NCBI RefSeq assembly: GCF_000090795.2
Contig: NW_003546277.1
Location: 394,932 to 455,405, forward strand
Source of the DNA: Amphimedon queenslandica
Lineage: Eukaryota > Porifera > Demospongiae > Haplosclerida > Niphatidae
Length of the DNA stretch: 60,474 bases
Direction: 5' to 3'
Shown here piece after piece: positions 47,441-58,156 of this stretch. The position numbers and the translations under genes are program-made. The notes beneath the pieces are model-generated. The model was not told the origin of the DNA. It saw only the letters and a program-made list of their open reading frames with translations, and made no database searches. The number at the start of each line of letters is the position of its first letter. The first letter of the stretch is position 1.

Positions 47441-47551
47441 ATCTATGATTCTTGTGAACCAGAAGAGAACACGTGGAGCTGTGGGTGTGGATTGTTATTA
47501 ACGTTAATTCTTAAAGAAAGTGCTGCAGCTGGTCAGTCAGAGTGACTGGTC
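47441..47551. promoter_or_regulatory. Putative bidirectional promoter NOP58 / RNF212-like
   Basis: 111 bp between divergent start codons. It contains GCTGTGGGTGTGGATTG, another CACCC-type motif read on the minus strand. Confidence 0.5.
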
Positions 47552-48149
47552 ATGTCTTCAGATTGGGTCCATTGCAATAAGTGTATGAGTAGACCTTCAG
47601 CTAATGTTAGGCTAGCTCTTGCTAGCTGTGGTCACTTGGTCTGTAGGCCATGCACTAACGGCTCAACTGGTATGAGCTCCTCTCCTATTTAGCTGATATA
47701 TGGACTGTGTTGTGTTTTGTAGACTCCTGCCCAGTTTGTCTTATGAAGTGTGCCTTTGTGGCTCTAGTCCATCCGGTATAGTCTTAATTGACCTCCAGTT
47801 AACCCTCTACCCATTATCATACCTCTCTAGCTACCTCCTCCAATTGTAATTTATTTCCAAGATCCACTATCTGTGGCTCAAAGATTAGCTCAAATTTACC
47901 AATTTCAGGAAGATAATCGTATAAGATTATTTGAGTCATTCTTTGTCAAGGTACTGTGTTATAGTGATGGTAAATGTTATTAATTGAAATAGGCTAATGA
48001 TCACTTAACACAACTTGACAATAGGATTGAAGCTCTAAAAATGTGAGACTATCATGTGACATTTTGAAACATGTCCAGCTGCTTGCCTTTATCTTAGAGA
48101 GAGGCAGTGTCTTGAACAAGAGATACGTCAAGCAAGTAACAATCATTAG
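47552..48149 (+). CDS. RNF212/RNF212B-like (ZIP3 family) RING protein
   Basis: A meiotic crossover SUMO/ubiquitin ligase family member, by similarity. The start at 47552 gives MSSDWVHCNKCMSRPSANVR. RING ligands are C8, C11, C26, H28, C31, C34, C42 and C45 (CxxC, CGHxxCxxC, CPVC), with the domain split by an intron after STD. Downstream is a helical coiled-coil region (LAQIYQFQEDNRIRLFESF, LDNRIEALKMERQCLEQE). The protein appears short. One reading stops at TAG 48147-48149. If the GTAACA at 48136 is spliced to the AG at 48194, it would instead run to 48298, overlapping the WDTC1 stop codon. The family normally has a longer Ser-rich tail, which I do not see. Confidence 0.75.
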
Positions 48150-48294
48150 CAATCTATGGGCAGGAAGTACTTCAAAATGTAATTTTTATGACAGATCAAG
48201 TAGCAATTCCAGATTATAACAATAATTTTATCACAGATAGAACATGTCAAATAACACACAATTATATAATAATAATAATATTAATCAGAAATGA

Positions 48295-50833
48295 CTAGCT
48301 CTGTTGACACTGTTGTTGTGGTACATGATCTACTGAAGGATCTTCAATCATTCGTAAACCCCACAGCATCATTTCAAATGGATCCACTCTTCTTCTTAAC
48401 TGGTTTCTCTGACAAACGTGTACCATGTCCTTTTCTACCAAATCACTGTCTTCGTCAGTTGGTCTAGGTTCCCATATCTTGATGATGCTCTCTATTCCAC
48501 TGGTAGCCATTGTACAACTGGTAGGATTCCATTGAACACAATTAACAATGGATTCATCTCCATGTAACACACGAATTAGATTACCAGTCTTCTTATTCCA
48601 AATGAATACATTACCGTCATCACTACCAGCTCCAACGTACTCTCCTCTCTCCCCGAGGAATGTTGCCTCCTTGATGTCCGTGTGATTGTTGCAGTGTCCA
48701 GTGTAACGCTGTCTGTAGTCATTAGCTGTGGATTGACGGTTTGCCTCCCAGTCAGACACACCCTCAGGTACCGTAGGATTATTGTAACCGTTACGACCTG
48801 ATGATAATGATAAGAATAATAAAGCAATCCTTCTATTACCTTCTTCAATGGAAAGTGCAGCACCCATTGTTTTAATGAATTCTTTGTCTTGAGGTTGAAT
48901 TGATTCATAAACATTAAGAAACCCTCTTGCATCTTTTATCCAGTGCAATAACTTGAGACACTTTATTCTCCTTTTGAGTGACTTGATGTGAGTAGGACAT
49001 AAAGAGAGAGCTCTTTCAGTATCTTTTAATGCGTCATATACATCACCAGGCCTATAAATAAACGATAATAATAATTGTAATGAATATAAACAATTTACCA
49101 GTTTCTACTGACAAGAGCAGTGGCCCTATTAGAGTACAGTATGTGCCAGTGAGGGCACTCCAGTATAGCATTACTATACTCAATGATGGACTCTGTGTAC
49201 TGCTTCCTCTGGTAGTACTCATTCCCTTTATTCCGGAGCTCTCTTGCAGCGTAGGGTACCTCTCCCTCATCAAGGAGAGATGGATCACAAGTGTGGGTAC
49301 ACGAGGAGACAGGGATCGAAGGCAGTGGCTTCTTTAGAGAGAGTATACCATCATCTCCAGGCACATATTTAATACAATGATCAAGACTAACTGTATTGTA
49401 CAGGTACACTTGCTCTCCTGATAAATTAGCAAGTACTTCTTGACCACAGGGACTGAAACACACATAAGTAGCAGCTACATAATTAGCAGAGGATTGCTTA
49501 GTTCTGTCTCTCGTAATATGACCAGGACTAAAGTGAGCAATGCAGCTGTGGTCGGCAGAGGGAGAGACATTGGTCGATGGGTAGGAGATGGAGAGTATAC
49601 GACGGTCGTAGAGTCTTACGTATGGATCAAACCCACCGACCACCAGCTGTTCATCTTTGACTGAATTAACATCCAAACACTTGCATTGAGTGTATCCTTG
49701 AGATGAGGATGAGCCACAAGTGCTGTGTAAATCAATGAGGACATTACGACAGCGTCCGTCAGTGGAACAGGAATGTCTCTCTCTTGTATCATATTGTCTA
49801 TTAATTAAAAATCAAGTAATAATATGCAATACTTTGAGCCTAAGAATGCAAAAGAATTCCTCATTTTTATTACATTTTCTGATGCACATACATGTTCTTA
49901 TGTTGTGTAGAAAGTCTGAATTGATTCCGATCAAGTTTGGATTTTTAAAAATTTCTTAAAGTTGTTAAAAATTGGACAAAAGTTCATGTACTATATTACA
50001 GGGATTCTAGCCTAATTTCACCAAAATTAGGAAATTTTTAGCATATGACTAGAAGATAATCCCTGATATTTAAAACTGGTATTCTATACCTGATGCAGCC
50101 ATCTTCTGAGGCACTCCAGGTTAAATATGGTGATTGATCTGAAACAGCTAATCTCTTAACTCTGCCATTACAACATGACCACACTTGAACTGTGTCAAAG
50201 TTTGTCAGATCATGTAGACGTATCTCTCTGTCCTCAGCTCCAGTTAGTATCATCTGATCTCCTGAGAATGGTACAAACTACAACAGATGTTACCTCTCCC
50301 TCTGGCCTCTCCCCCCCCGTCTCTCTCACCTTTACTGAGAATATGTTCCCAATGTGTCCAGTAGGCATACAGGCCACACTAGATCCTCTGGGCACATTCC
50401 AAATATGGACATTATAATCATCAGAACCAGAAGCTAATAAACTATCAATAAATTAACAAATTAATTTATACATTAATATTATTACTACCTTCCATCGTTA
50501 TTCCACTGTAGACAATTAACACAGCCATTGTGTCCCTAACAATTTAATAATAATAAAAATGACTGCTCGTACAAGTATATATTCACCATTCATATGTCAA
50601 ACTTGAACTTTAAACAGAACACAAGTACAAGTACATGTATATATAGCTGTGGTTTACTTGTAACTGTGAAGAATATCCTAGTCTGTTAATAAATGATTGA
50701 TGAGTCTGTATTCTAGTTTGAATATCATAGTCCTGTGTACAGTCCACCTATATAACAATAATAATAAATAATGACAATAATAATGAATTACTGTGTAAGA
50801 TCTCCTAGAAGCAAGGACTTGTAAATTATACAT
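48295..50833 (-). CDS. WDTC1: WD40 and TPR protein WDTC1 (DCAF9), CUL4-DDB1 substrate receptor
   Basis: A multi-exon gene. Its first coding exon (from 50833) reads MYNLQVLASRRSYT, followed by VDCTQDYDIQTRIQ and FINRLGYSSQLQ. N-terminal WD repeats follow: GHNGCVNCLQWNNDG, SGSDDYNVHIWNVP, GHIGNIFSVKFVPFSGDQMI, VKRLAVSDQSPYLTWSASED and QLVVGGFDPYVRLYDRR. A TPR segment reads ELRNKGNEYYQRKQYTESII, and NAILECPHWHILYSNRATAL. C-terminal WD repeats include ATFLGERGEYVGAGSDDGNV and LHGDESIVNCVQWNPTSC. This WD-TPR-WD order is characteristic of WDTC1. One intron (about 49800-50090) contains an antisense family B repeat. The stop is at 48295-48297. Confidence 0.92.
49845..50045 (+). repeat. Family B repeat in a WDTC1 intron (antisense to host)
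   Basis: Plus-strand order: GAATTCCTCATTTTTATTAC, ACATTTTCTGATGCACATAC, TTATGTTGTGTAGAAAGTCT, TGATTCCGATCAAGTTTGGA, AAAGTTCATGTACTATATTA. The host gene is on the minus strand, so the repeat acceptor-like TAG is not in sense. Confidence 0.82.
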
Positions 50834-51048
50834 TTTCTATTTTTCAGAAATTATTTTAATCCATTTAAGAAGAGCTATATACGGTATTCCTATTATTAGG
50901 GAAGTTGTTACACTTCACTATTGATGTTAATAACATTAAAATAAAATGAAAAGGGATTTTATTAGAATAAAAACAATGATACTGTTTTGAGTCAATGAGT
51001 ACTACAGATAAATCAGCATAATAATAATAATAATAACAATGAATAATA

Positions 51049-51638
51049 TCAACAGTTGTATCTTGATCCCCCACAATGGAGTCCAAAAGTGAGTCCAATT
51101 ATTATTAGTGTCACAATACCAGTGTACACTATATTACACAGACTGAGGGCAACTGCAGTGTAACCATACGTCTTTGTACTCTTGTAATTTCCTTTCTTTT
51201 TGTCTTCGTAAGCCTAAAAGAGAATATAACCACTCCAGGGCATAATGTGCGTCACATACCATCCAAGAGCAAATAAGAGCAGGTGCACCAAAGAGCAGTG
51301 AACTCAAGTTGACAACAAGACACAACAAAGTGACTAGTGAGACTATTATCAGATGATGGTCAGGGAGGAGTCTACGGTCTACAGCAATGTTCCCTGGAGC
51401 CTAAAAAATCATAATTAAAACAGACTGGGGGAAGGGAGAGTGTTTCATTTACTTGTTGATACTGTGGCATCATTACCATACCTCCTTGCTGCCCGGCCAC
51501 ATACTGTACAGGTTGACCAGGAGCAGCCATTGGTACCATTATTTGACCAGGAGCAGCAGTCATTGGTTGCTGCTGTCCAGTCATTACAGGGTTAGGCTGA
51601 ACTGGAGGAGCAGGTTCTGTATTAGTAGAAGGATCCAT
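51049..51638 (-). CDS. CD225/dispanin-family two-pass membrane protein (copy B)
   Basis: Three exons with the same layout as copy A. The start at 51638 gives MDPSTNTEPAPPVQPNPVMT and a Gln/Met/Pro-rich N-terminus. The second exon reads APGNIAVDRRLLPDHHLIIV and runs into a hydrophobic segment (SLVTLLCLVVNLSSLLFGA). The third reads AYEDKKKGNYKSTKTYGYTA, then a second hydrophobic segment ending GLHCGGSRYNC. The basic loop between the helices and the exon phases support paralogy with copies A and C, though it has diverged more and lacks their PPSY motif. It is head to head with copy C (256 bp). Confidence 0.7.
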
Positions 51639-51894
51639 TAGGAGGAGTAACACTCTACAGTTAAAAAGAACAAGGAGAGATTGACTGATCGACAAGGAAG
51701 GAGATGACAAAGAATGCTATGCACTGAGCTAAAATTGAATTCTTATTTTGCTGAGTAAACAGATTATTAGGTCATACCGATGACGTCAGATAGGTGTGAT
51801 CTCATTTCAAGGTATAAGGAATTCTCATGAACTCTGGCTACTCTTTATTGAATCAGTGATTATCAGTCTTACTGGCCAGTGTATCCTCTCTAAG
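51639..51894. promoter_or_regulatory. Shared upstream region of divergent dispanin genes B and C
   Basis: 256 bp between start codons, with a CRE-like GATGACGTCA at about 51779-51789 (TGACGTCA palindrome). The location between two paralogues suggests joint control. Confidence 0.5.
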
Positions 51895-52211
51895 ATGAAC
51901 AGTGCTACTGCTCCTCCATCTTATGAACAAGGGGTCCTTCCTGCTCAGCCTATGATGGTATTATACTCTTAAACTGTTGTAGTGTATATTATAGATCTTA
52001 ATTCACAGGTGCAGGCACAACCTTACCAGCCAATGGTGGTATCATATCCTTACTATATTCAACACAAACCACAGCTACCCTCATACCTCATTCCTAATGA
52101 CTACATTATTCCATCAATCATAATTTTGGTCATATCTTGTATATTCAACATTACAGCTCTGTTCCTTTCTATACCAGCTCTGGGCTGTGCCATGTTTGTA
52201 AGTTTAATATG

Positions 52212-52265
<54 letters not shown>

Positions 52266-52453
52266 TGTTATTATTTTTATAGGCATGGGAGACCAAGACC
52301 AGGGGAATAGAGTTCTATCCTAAAGCAAAGCGGTTTGGGTTTGCTGCTCTCATTTTGAATATTGTTGCTCTTCTTTGGATATTTATTTGTGGCTTTGTTG
52401 TGCTTACAACAGTAGCTGATTATCATTATCGAGATTATTATTATTATTATTAA
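51895..52453 (+). CDS. CD225/dispanin-family two-pass membrane protein (copy C)
   Basis: Three exons. The start at 51895 gives MNSATAPPSYEQGVLPAQPM with a PPSY motif at the same place as copy A. Exon 2 reads VQAQPYQPMVVSYPYYIQHK then IPNDYIIPSIIILVISCIFN. Exon 3 reads AWETKTRGIEFYPKAKRFGF, then the second membrane helix and a Tyr-rich C-terminus (DYHYRDYYYYY). IPNDY-IP and FYP-AK--G are shared with copy A, showing close paralogy. An (ATT)n tract forms the second intron (52210-52280). Confidence 0.78.
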
Positions 52454-53044
52454 TCAGCTGTAATCAACACTAAAAGCTAACAATGACTGTCTTTATTATT
52501 GTAATTTTTATTTCAGAAGATTTAACACTATACAATAATACTCAGAGAATTTTTTACCTTAAAGTTAATCAAAAAACGAGCCAAAGTCCCTGTACTATTA
52601 TAGTACAGGGACATTTGTTTGAAATGAAAAGTAGAAAATTCCTCAAATTTATTACAATTTCTGATGCATAATATATGTACTCATGCATGTTGTGTAGAAA
52701 TTTTAAACTTATTCCAATTAAAATCAATTTTATTTATAAATTTTAAAAGTTTCTTCAAAGTCCCTGCACCAGAATACAGGGATTTTGGGCGAATTTCACC
52801 AAAAATTAAATGTAAAAGTTTTCATTTCTATGATATTTTCTGATACAAGAAGGCAATGATTTCATGGGCTCTGCTGATACATATGCATCAACTGCAGGCT
52901 ACAATTTTTATCTTCAATTTGGTATTTTCATGTTCCTTGTAAAATCTATTCAGCAGTGCCAATAAAAAGTCAATACTATCTATGCAGCAAACTCCTGACT
53001 TAAATTAAGTGAAATATCTACACAAATTATTTTTTATGAGTTCA
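52454..53044 (+). repeat. Intergenic stretch with two family B repeats
   Basis: About 52550-52860 holds two diverged family B units. The first has a perfect hairpin at 52586-52612: GTCCCTGTACTA, loop TTA, TAGTACAGGGAC. The second has AAAGTCCCTGCACCAGAATA and ACAGGGATTTTGGGCGAATT. The rest, to the SMIM8 stop, shows no gene. Confidence 0.8.
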
Positions 53045-53324
53045 CTACTTTTCCCATCTAGTTATGAGTGAGTTTCGTTCAATTGATTTGTTTGGTTTGG
53101 CCCTGTCGTGAGAAAGGTTTAGGAAGAGTAGAAATGTCAAGCAACCAGCAAAACAAGCTCCCCCAATTAACATAACTTTCTTGTTCTGTACAAGACAAAG
53201 CATGGACAGTAATATCATAGGCTTCACTTTAACTTACTGGTTTGGCAAATAATTCAAAGTTAATAACTCTAAAAGCAGCAGTAGTTCTTGATCCTCTTAT
53301 TCCTTTATTTTGATCCGAAGACAT
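53045..53324 (-). CDS. SMIM8: Small integral membrane protein 8 homologue
   Basis: Two exons: 53324-53238 (29 codons) and 53185-53045 (47 codons with stop); 75 aa. It reads MSSDQNKGIRGSRTTAAFRV, INFELFAKP, then NKKVMLIGGACFAGCLTFLL and a short basic tail ending SLITRWEK. G-RG-RTT--FR--N-ELF-KPNK-VM followed by one membrane helix matches SMIM8 (C6orf162), a small single-pass protein of unknown function. The minus-strand neighbour upstream is the GATase-like gene. Confidence 0.82.
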
Positions 53325-53492
53325 AGTCTAATTATATTATTGATGAGGTGTGGTTAATGGCTAATGAACGTGGAAGGCAAAATCATAAAACAACTATAAA
53401 AACTATAAAAAATAGTAACTAACTAGCTATAAAATGAAAAAAAAAAAATTAAAACTGTGACTACACAGGCCAAATAAAACTTGATTGTGTTG

Positions 53493-54684
53493 TTAAAGTT
53501 TCATATTTCGCTTCTTTTGTTTAACTATAGCACGAGATACGAACTCAGAAGAAGTTGCTGCACTTTGGATTGCTCCATAATTCAGTTCAGAAGAGTCCAT
53601 TTCCATGTCCTCAAGCATGCTGACAGTAGCAGCCGAGAGGTTCTGTGCTTTGGCATAAGATGAGGCAGCTCCTTCTTGTTTCTTTGTCCTTGTTTCACTT
53701 CGTTGCAAATAAAAGTGGCTGATCATGTGATAGACTATACCCTTTCCCCATTCAAAGCTAATGATGACAGGATCTTCACCATAACGACGCTTGAGCTCAT
53801 CAGAACGAACAAGAACTTTAACCCTCTCTCTATCGAGGACCTGTATTGGATAGGAGGAACCTTCTAACCACCACACTGGGGCTGCATCCTTCTCTTGGTC
53901 TATGAAACCTTTAAGCACATCATCATTAGTATCAACAATCTCAATTGATACTACTTCATCTCCTGACGCACGCCCATTGTACTTTACTGTGTTTGGGAAA
54001 CCAACCTCTAGTACATATTTAAGTGCCCAGTCAGTAGTAATCAACATACCACCGGATTCAACAAATCCTGATAGCTTCTTAGCTGCTTCAGGTGGAAAAC
54101 TAGAAGGACAGTTGACGTAAACTGTCTGATCAGGTTTGAGATCCATCTTGAGTAGTTGAGCTGGTGTTACGTGTGCAAATGGCACATCAATAGCTTTCAA
54201 TACAAGATGAATGTGATCATATGTGCCACGCACACACACAATGTCACTCTCTGCAATTGAATCCAAAATGGCAACATCCTCTGGTGCCTCCTGCTCAATC
54301 CTTTCCCGAACTATTTTATTACTAATATTGTAGGCAGTGGTCATTTCTTTGCTCCCTGGACCAGAAGCAATTCCTCCTGGTGTCTGGAGAGAGAGAGAGG
54401 TAATTTACTGATGAGCAACAACATATTGCTTTACTTGTAGTGTCTGTGGCATTAGTTGTGGTGGTTCTTCAATATAGGAATCAGGCTGCAGATACAATAG
54501 CAAGTAAATAATTTAGTGTTGCCCCTGAAGCTGACCCGTTACTTGAACTTACTGTGGATAGATTGGAGACATTGAGGACTGTCTGCTGCTGTTGAAAAGC
54601 TTCTTCAAAAGAGCTTGGATTCTCATTATCTGAGCCATGACTCAACTGCCTTCCAAACAAGACCTTCTTCACCCAACCAGCCAT
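53493..54684 (-). CDS. Conserved protein with GATase/ThuA-like alpha-beta domain, function unknown
   Basis: Three or four exons; the last is 53493 to about 54384. The start at 54684 gives MAGWVKKVLFGRQLSHGSDN and a Gln-rich linker, then TPGGIASGPGSKEMTTAYNI. The globular part has DVAILDSIAESDIVCVRGTY, TPAQLLKMDLKPDQTVYVNC, PEAAKKLSGFVESGGMLITT and DWALKYVLEVGFPN. The VNCP...FVESGGMLITTDWAL pattern resembles class I glutamine-amidotransferase/ThuA-like folds, in which a strand-turn carries the Cys and a GG loop follows. PVWWLEGSSYPIQVLD and GKGIVYHMISHFYLQRS follow. The C-terminus is basic (KQKKRNMKL). I do not recognise a named metazoan orthologue; the fold call is tentative. Confidence 0.6.
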
Positions 54685-54772
54685 ATTAAAAGCAATCAAA
54701 CAGACACGCCCTATTGAGTATTATTGTGACTGTCCAAACATTAAAAATCGTTAAAAGTGTACATAATTATAT

Positions 54773-56869
54773 TTAGTTATCAACTCTTTGATATTTCCCG
54801 GTATCAAGGTCTTTAGCCATTAGCAGTCCAGGAGGAGCATTAGGTACATTATGATTGATCCATAAAGAGCATATCACTGTATCCTACACAGTACAAGAGT
54901 CGTTAAATTACACAATTTTCTCATTTTTCCTTACTGATAGAAATGCCAGAGCCTGTTTTGTAATTAAGGCACATCCTGAAAGATGTATTTCATCGAGATA
55001 AGGACAGTTATTAGCTAAAGCATGTATAGAGAGGTCAGTTAGTTGATGAATCCCAGCTAATGCGAGCATCACAAGCTTCTTGCAGTGAACTGCTAGTCTA
55101 GAGACTCCAATGTCTGTCAGTGAACAATTTCTAAGGCTACAGTGTGTTAACTGAGGGCAGTTATCGGACAGGAGAAATGCAACATCATCAGTAATTCCTT
55201 TTAAACCAGCTAAAAGAAGCGTTTCTATGTTATGACAATTTCTTGCTATTGATTCAATAACTTGAACATCAATCTACATATAAATTGATAGCGAATAATA
55301 ATGACTGCTAATAACTGACATCTTTTGATCCAGAGAATGCTACGTATTTAATATTATCAGCTCTCGATTGATTTTGAAATAATTCCATCAAACTGGAGCC
55401 GCTGATATCTTTCATGTTTCTCATTCCAATAAACTCAATTTTCCTTCAAATTATGAATTAACTGAACTATACATCATGAACTCACTGTAGCTGTTGTGCA
55501 ATAGATGTACATGAGGAATCAGTTAGCAAAGGACAACCAGATATATCTAACTGTTTAAGAGTAGAACCTAAACTACGACACAACTGCACAAGAGAAAAAC
55601 GTAAAGTATTGGAAAATGTAATGAAAATGGAGAATCCTCTCCTAGTCATATAATATTGTAGGTTTAGTTTTGAAACTCACAGTGTCAAAGTCATTGTCAT
55701 TCATGGATACTCCAGCAGTGAAAAGGTGTGACAGAGAGTGACATGATGAAATAAACTCAACTGTGAAGTCTCCAAAACTGATTGCCATCAAGTCAATGGA
55801 TTTCAAAGGGCCTTTGGCATTGAGAGTAGACACTAGAGTATCAACTGTTAGTGGCTGGAGCTTATAACAAAATGAAATATTCAGTTCTTCTAATAAGCAA
55901 TTCTCAGCCATCTTTCAAAATACATGTACATACAATAATAATTATATCATCATTATCATTGTTACTTGAATTAATCCAGAGCCATCAAGCTTCACACAAC
56001 CTTCAAAGTTAGCTCTACAACAGTAATTAATAATACTATCAATGAATATTAATAAACTTACTTTACGACACAATGGCAGTATGTAGCGAGGGCCATTGTT
56101 GAAGCATTTGTTAAGTTTGATAGTTCATTACAAGATATTTCTCTCTAAATATGTACATAATAATGATAATGATATAACTGCATTGGATTATTACTAGATT
56201 GCCTCCTAGTGTTTGCGATACATTAATTATTGATTCATCTGTTAGCTTGTGATTTTCAGATAAGTCCAACTCACATACAGAAGTACATCTCTTTATAATG
56301 TCAATCAAACCTTTGTCCCTCAGCCCACTGCATCCAGTCAGCACCAGCTGTTTGACAGACTTTGAGCCAACTCTTTGAAAACCCTCACTGCCTTCAAGAC
56401 CTTTTAGTTTTGACAATTTCAAATATTCCATTTTGATAAAAAAGGAGAGTTTCGAGAGTAATTCAATACCTTTATCTGTATAATGCCATGAACAATGCTA
56501 CACATTTGATGCATTATTCTTACTGGTCACCAAGGGGCACTTGTGTAGAGTGAATGAGACTGGTTGACAATGAGATACTCCCAGGAGCTCAAGTGTGCTG
56601 TCATTAATCTGCTCTGAATCAGTTAAATTAATTCTCTGAAGGGATGAAGAGAATAACTGATAAGAAATGATTGGTAATAGCTGTTGTGAAAACAAACCTG
56701 TACAAAGAACTAATGATAACAGTTAACGAAGTCTTGTCTTACCATGCCAGCTCAATCTTTCTAAGATCATTTCTTTGTGCTTAGTGCTCAGGTGTGGCCC
56801 CAATCTGGAGGAGAAGTCACCGATATTCCTTGAGATAAGAGTAAGACACAATTCCTCTAAAGACTTCAT
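54773..56869 (-). CDS. Leucine-rich repeat protein (AMN1/FBXL-type LRRs)
   Basis: About nine short exons. The start at 56869 gives MKSLEELCLTLISRNIGDFS. The body is a series of Cys-containing LRRs of 25-27 residues: LVLTGCSGLRDKGLIDIIKR, ELDLSENHKLTDESIINVSQ, ELNISFCYKLQPLTVDTLVS, QLDISGCPLLTDSSCTSIAQ, LLLAGLKGITDDVAFLLSDN, HCSLRNCSLTDIGVSRLAVH and EIHLSGCALITKQALAFLS. This repeat type is found in AMN1 and FBXL ubiquitin-ligase receptors. I see no clear F-box at the N-terminus, so FBXL identity is unproven. Stop TAA at 54773-54775. Confidence 0.72.
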
Positions 56870-56979
56870 TTTGTAATGGGAGGAGCTCACAATCCTCACA
56901 TCACATTACTCACATACCAATGATACCATGAAAAATAAAATTATAATTCAGGATCTAATAGTGTATCGTAATAATTCTC

Positions 56980-57011
56980 TCAACAACAACAACAACAATA
57001 ACAACAACAAC

Positions 57012-57048
<37 letters not shown>
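56980..57048 (+). repeat. (AAC)n(AAT)n microsatellite between LRR and PLEKHA genes
   Basis: CAACAACAACAACAATAACA followed by about twelve AAT units, in the 205-bp gap between two minus-strand genes. Confidence 0.92.
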
Positions 57049-57074
57049 TTCTTCACGCACAAACAATACATAAA

Positions 57075-58125
57075 TCACACAGGAATTCCCACAAGAGAGG
57101 TGTCATCAATACTATTAGTGTCACCATTTGAATGTTCACCAGGTGAGAGGTCACTGTCTTGTGTTTCTTTATGTTGGTTAGTAGCAGCAACAATTTTTGG
57201 TGAAGCATCATAAGGTTGTATTGCCATATGATCAGAGGCTGTTCTCTCTTTAGTAGAAACAGGCATTGACTATAATATACAGTATGTACACATTATGTAT
57301 GATGGATATATAATCATACTTTAGTTGATCTTGCTCGTGATATAACTGACTGGAATGCTTCAATCCATTCCTTCATGTCCATGCCAGTATCTGCTTGTAT
57401 GTAGTACGTTCTTGAAGGAGTAACCAGCTCAAGTAAATGGTCTTTGCTTGCATGTCTAAATAAATTAATATCCTAATAATATCCTAATAATATCCATGTA
57501 GCATCCCAATACTCTCTCTTATAATACTAACATTTTACTTGGTCCAACAGAAAGCATATCGCTTACAGCAACAGTTTTAATTGGATCAACCTCCTACACA
57601 ATATATAATGTACAGTACGTGGTGCTAGTGGCATACCTCAATACATTTATAATAACCCAGTGATTGGTCGCTGAGTACAAAGAACCTTCTCTTCCAATTT
57701 TTCATCTAATCAAAAATATATAAACCATGAACAATGTATCTCATGGTTATAATGGTGGTATTAATCAAATGGTGTACAAGCTGGATTTGCTTACAACAGC
57801 TCCACACTTAGTGGCATGACCTGCTTTTACTATTAGCTGATATTTCTTTCTCTCGGGTGAGGTGGGGGTGTGGCCTGATGGCAGTTCAACTGATGCTGGA
57901 CCTGATGATGTCAGATCAGTTCTTTCATCAGTACCAGCTGCTTCCTATCAATAACAATGCAATGGGTCTCTTATCAAGTAACTGGTCAGTACTAACAGGT
58001 TTCATTGGTTTTCTCTGTATAACTCCGCCTATTATTTGATTCCTATAAGCTGTCTCACAGTGCACCTTATCCTTTGTGTCTGGTAGATATGCTTTATGAC
58101 TCATCTACACAATAAACTCATTCAT

Positions 58126-58156
<31 letters not shown>

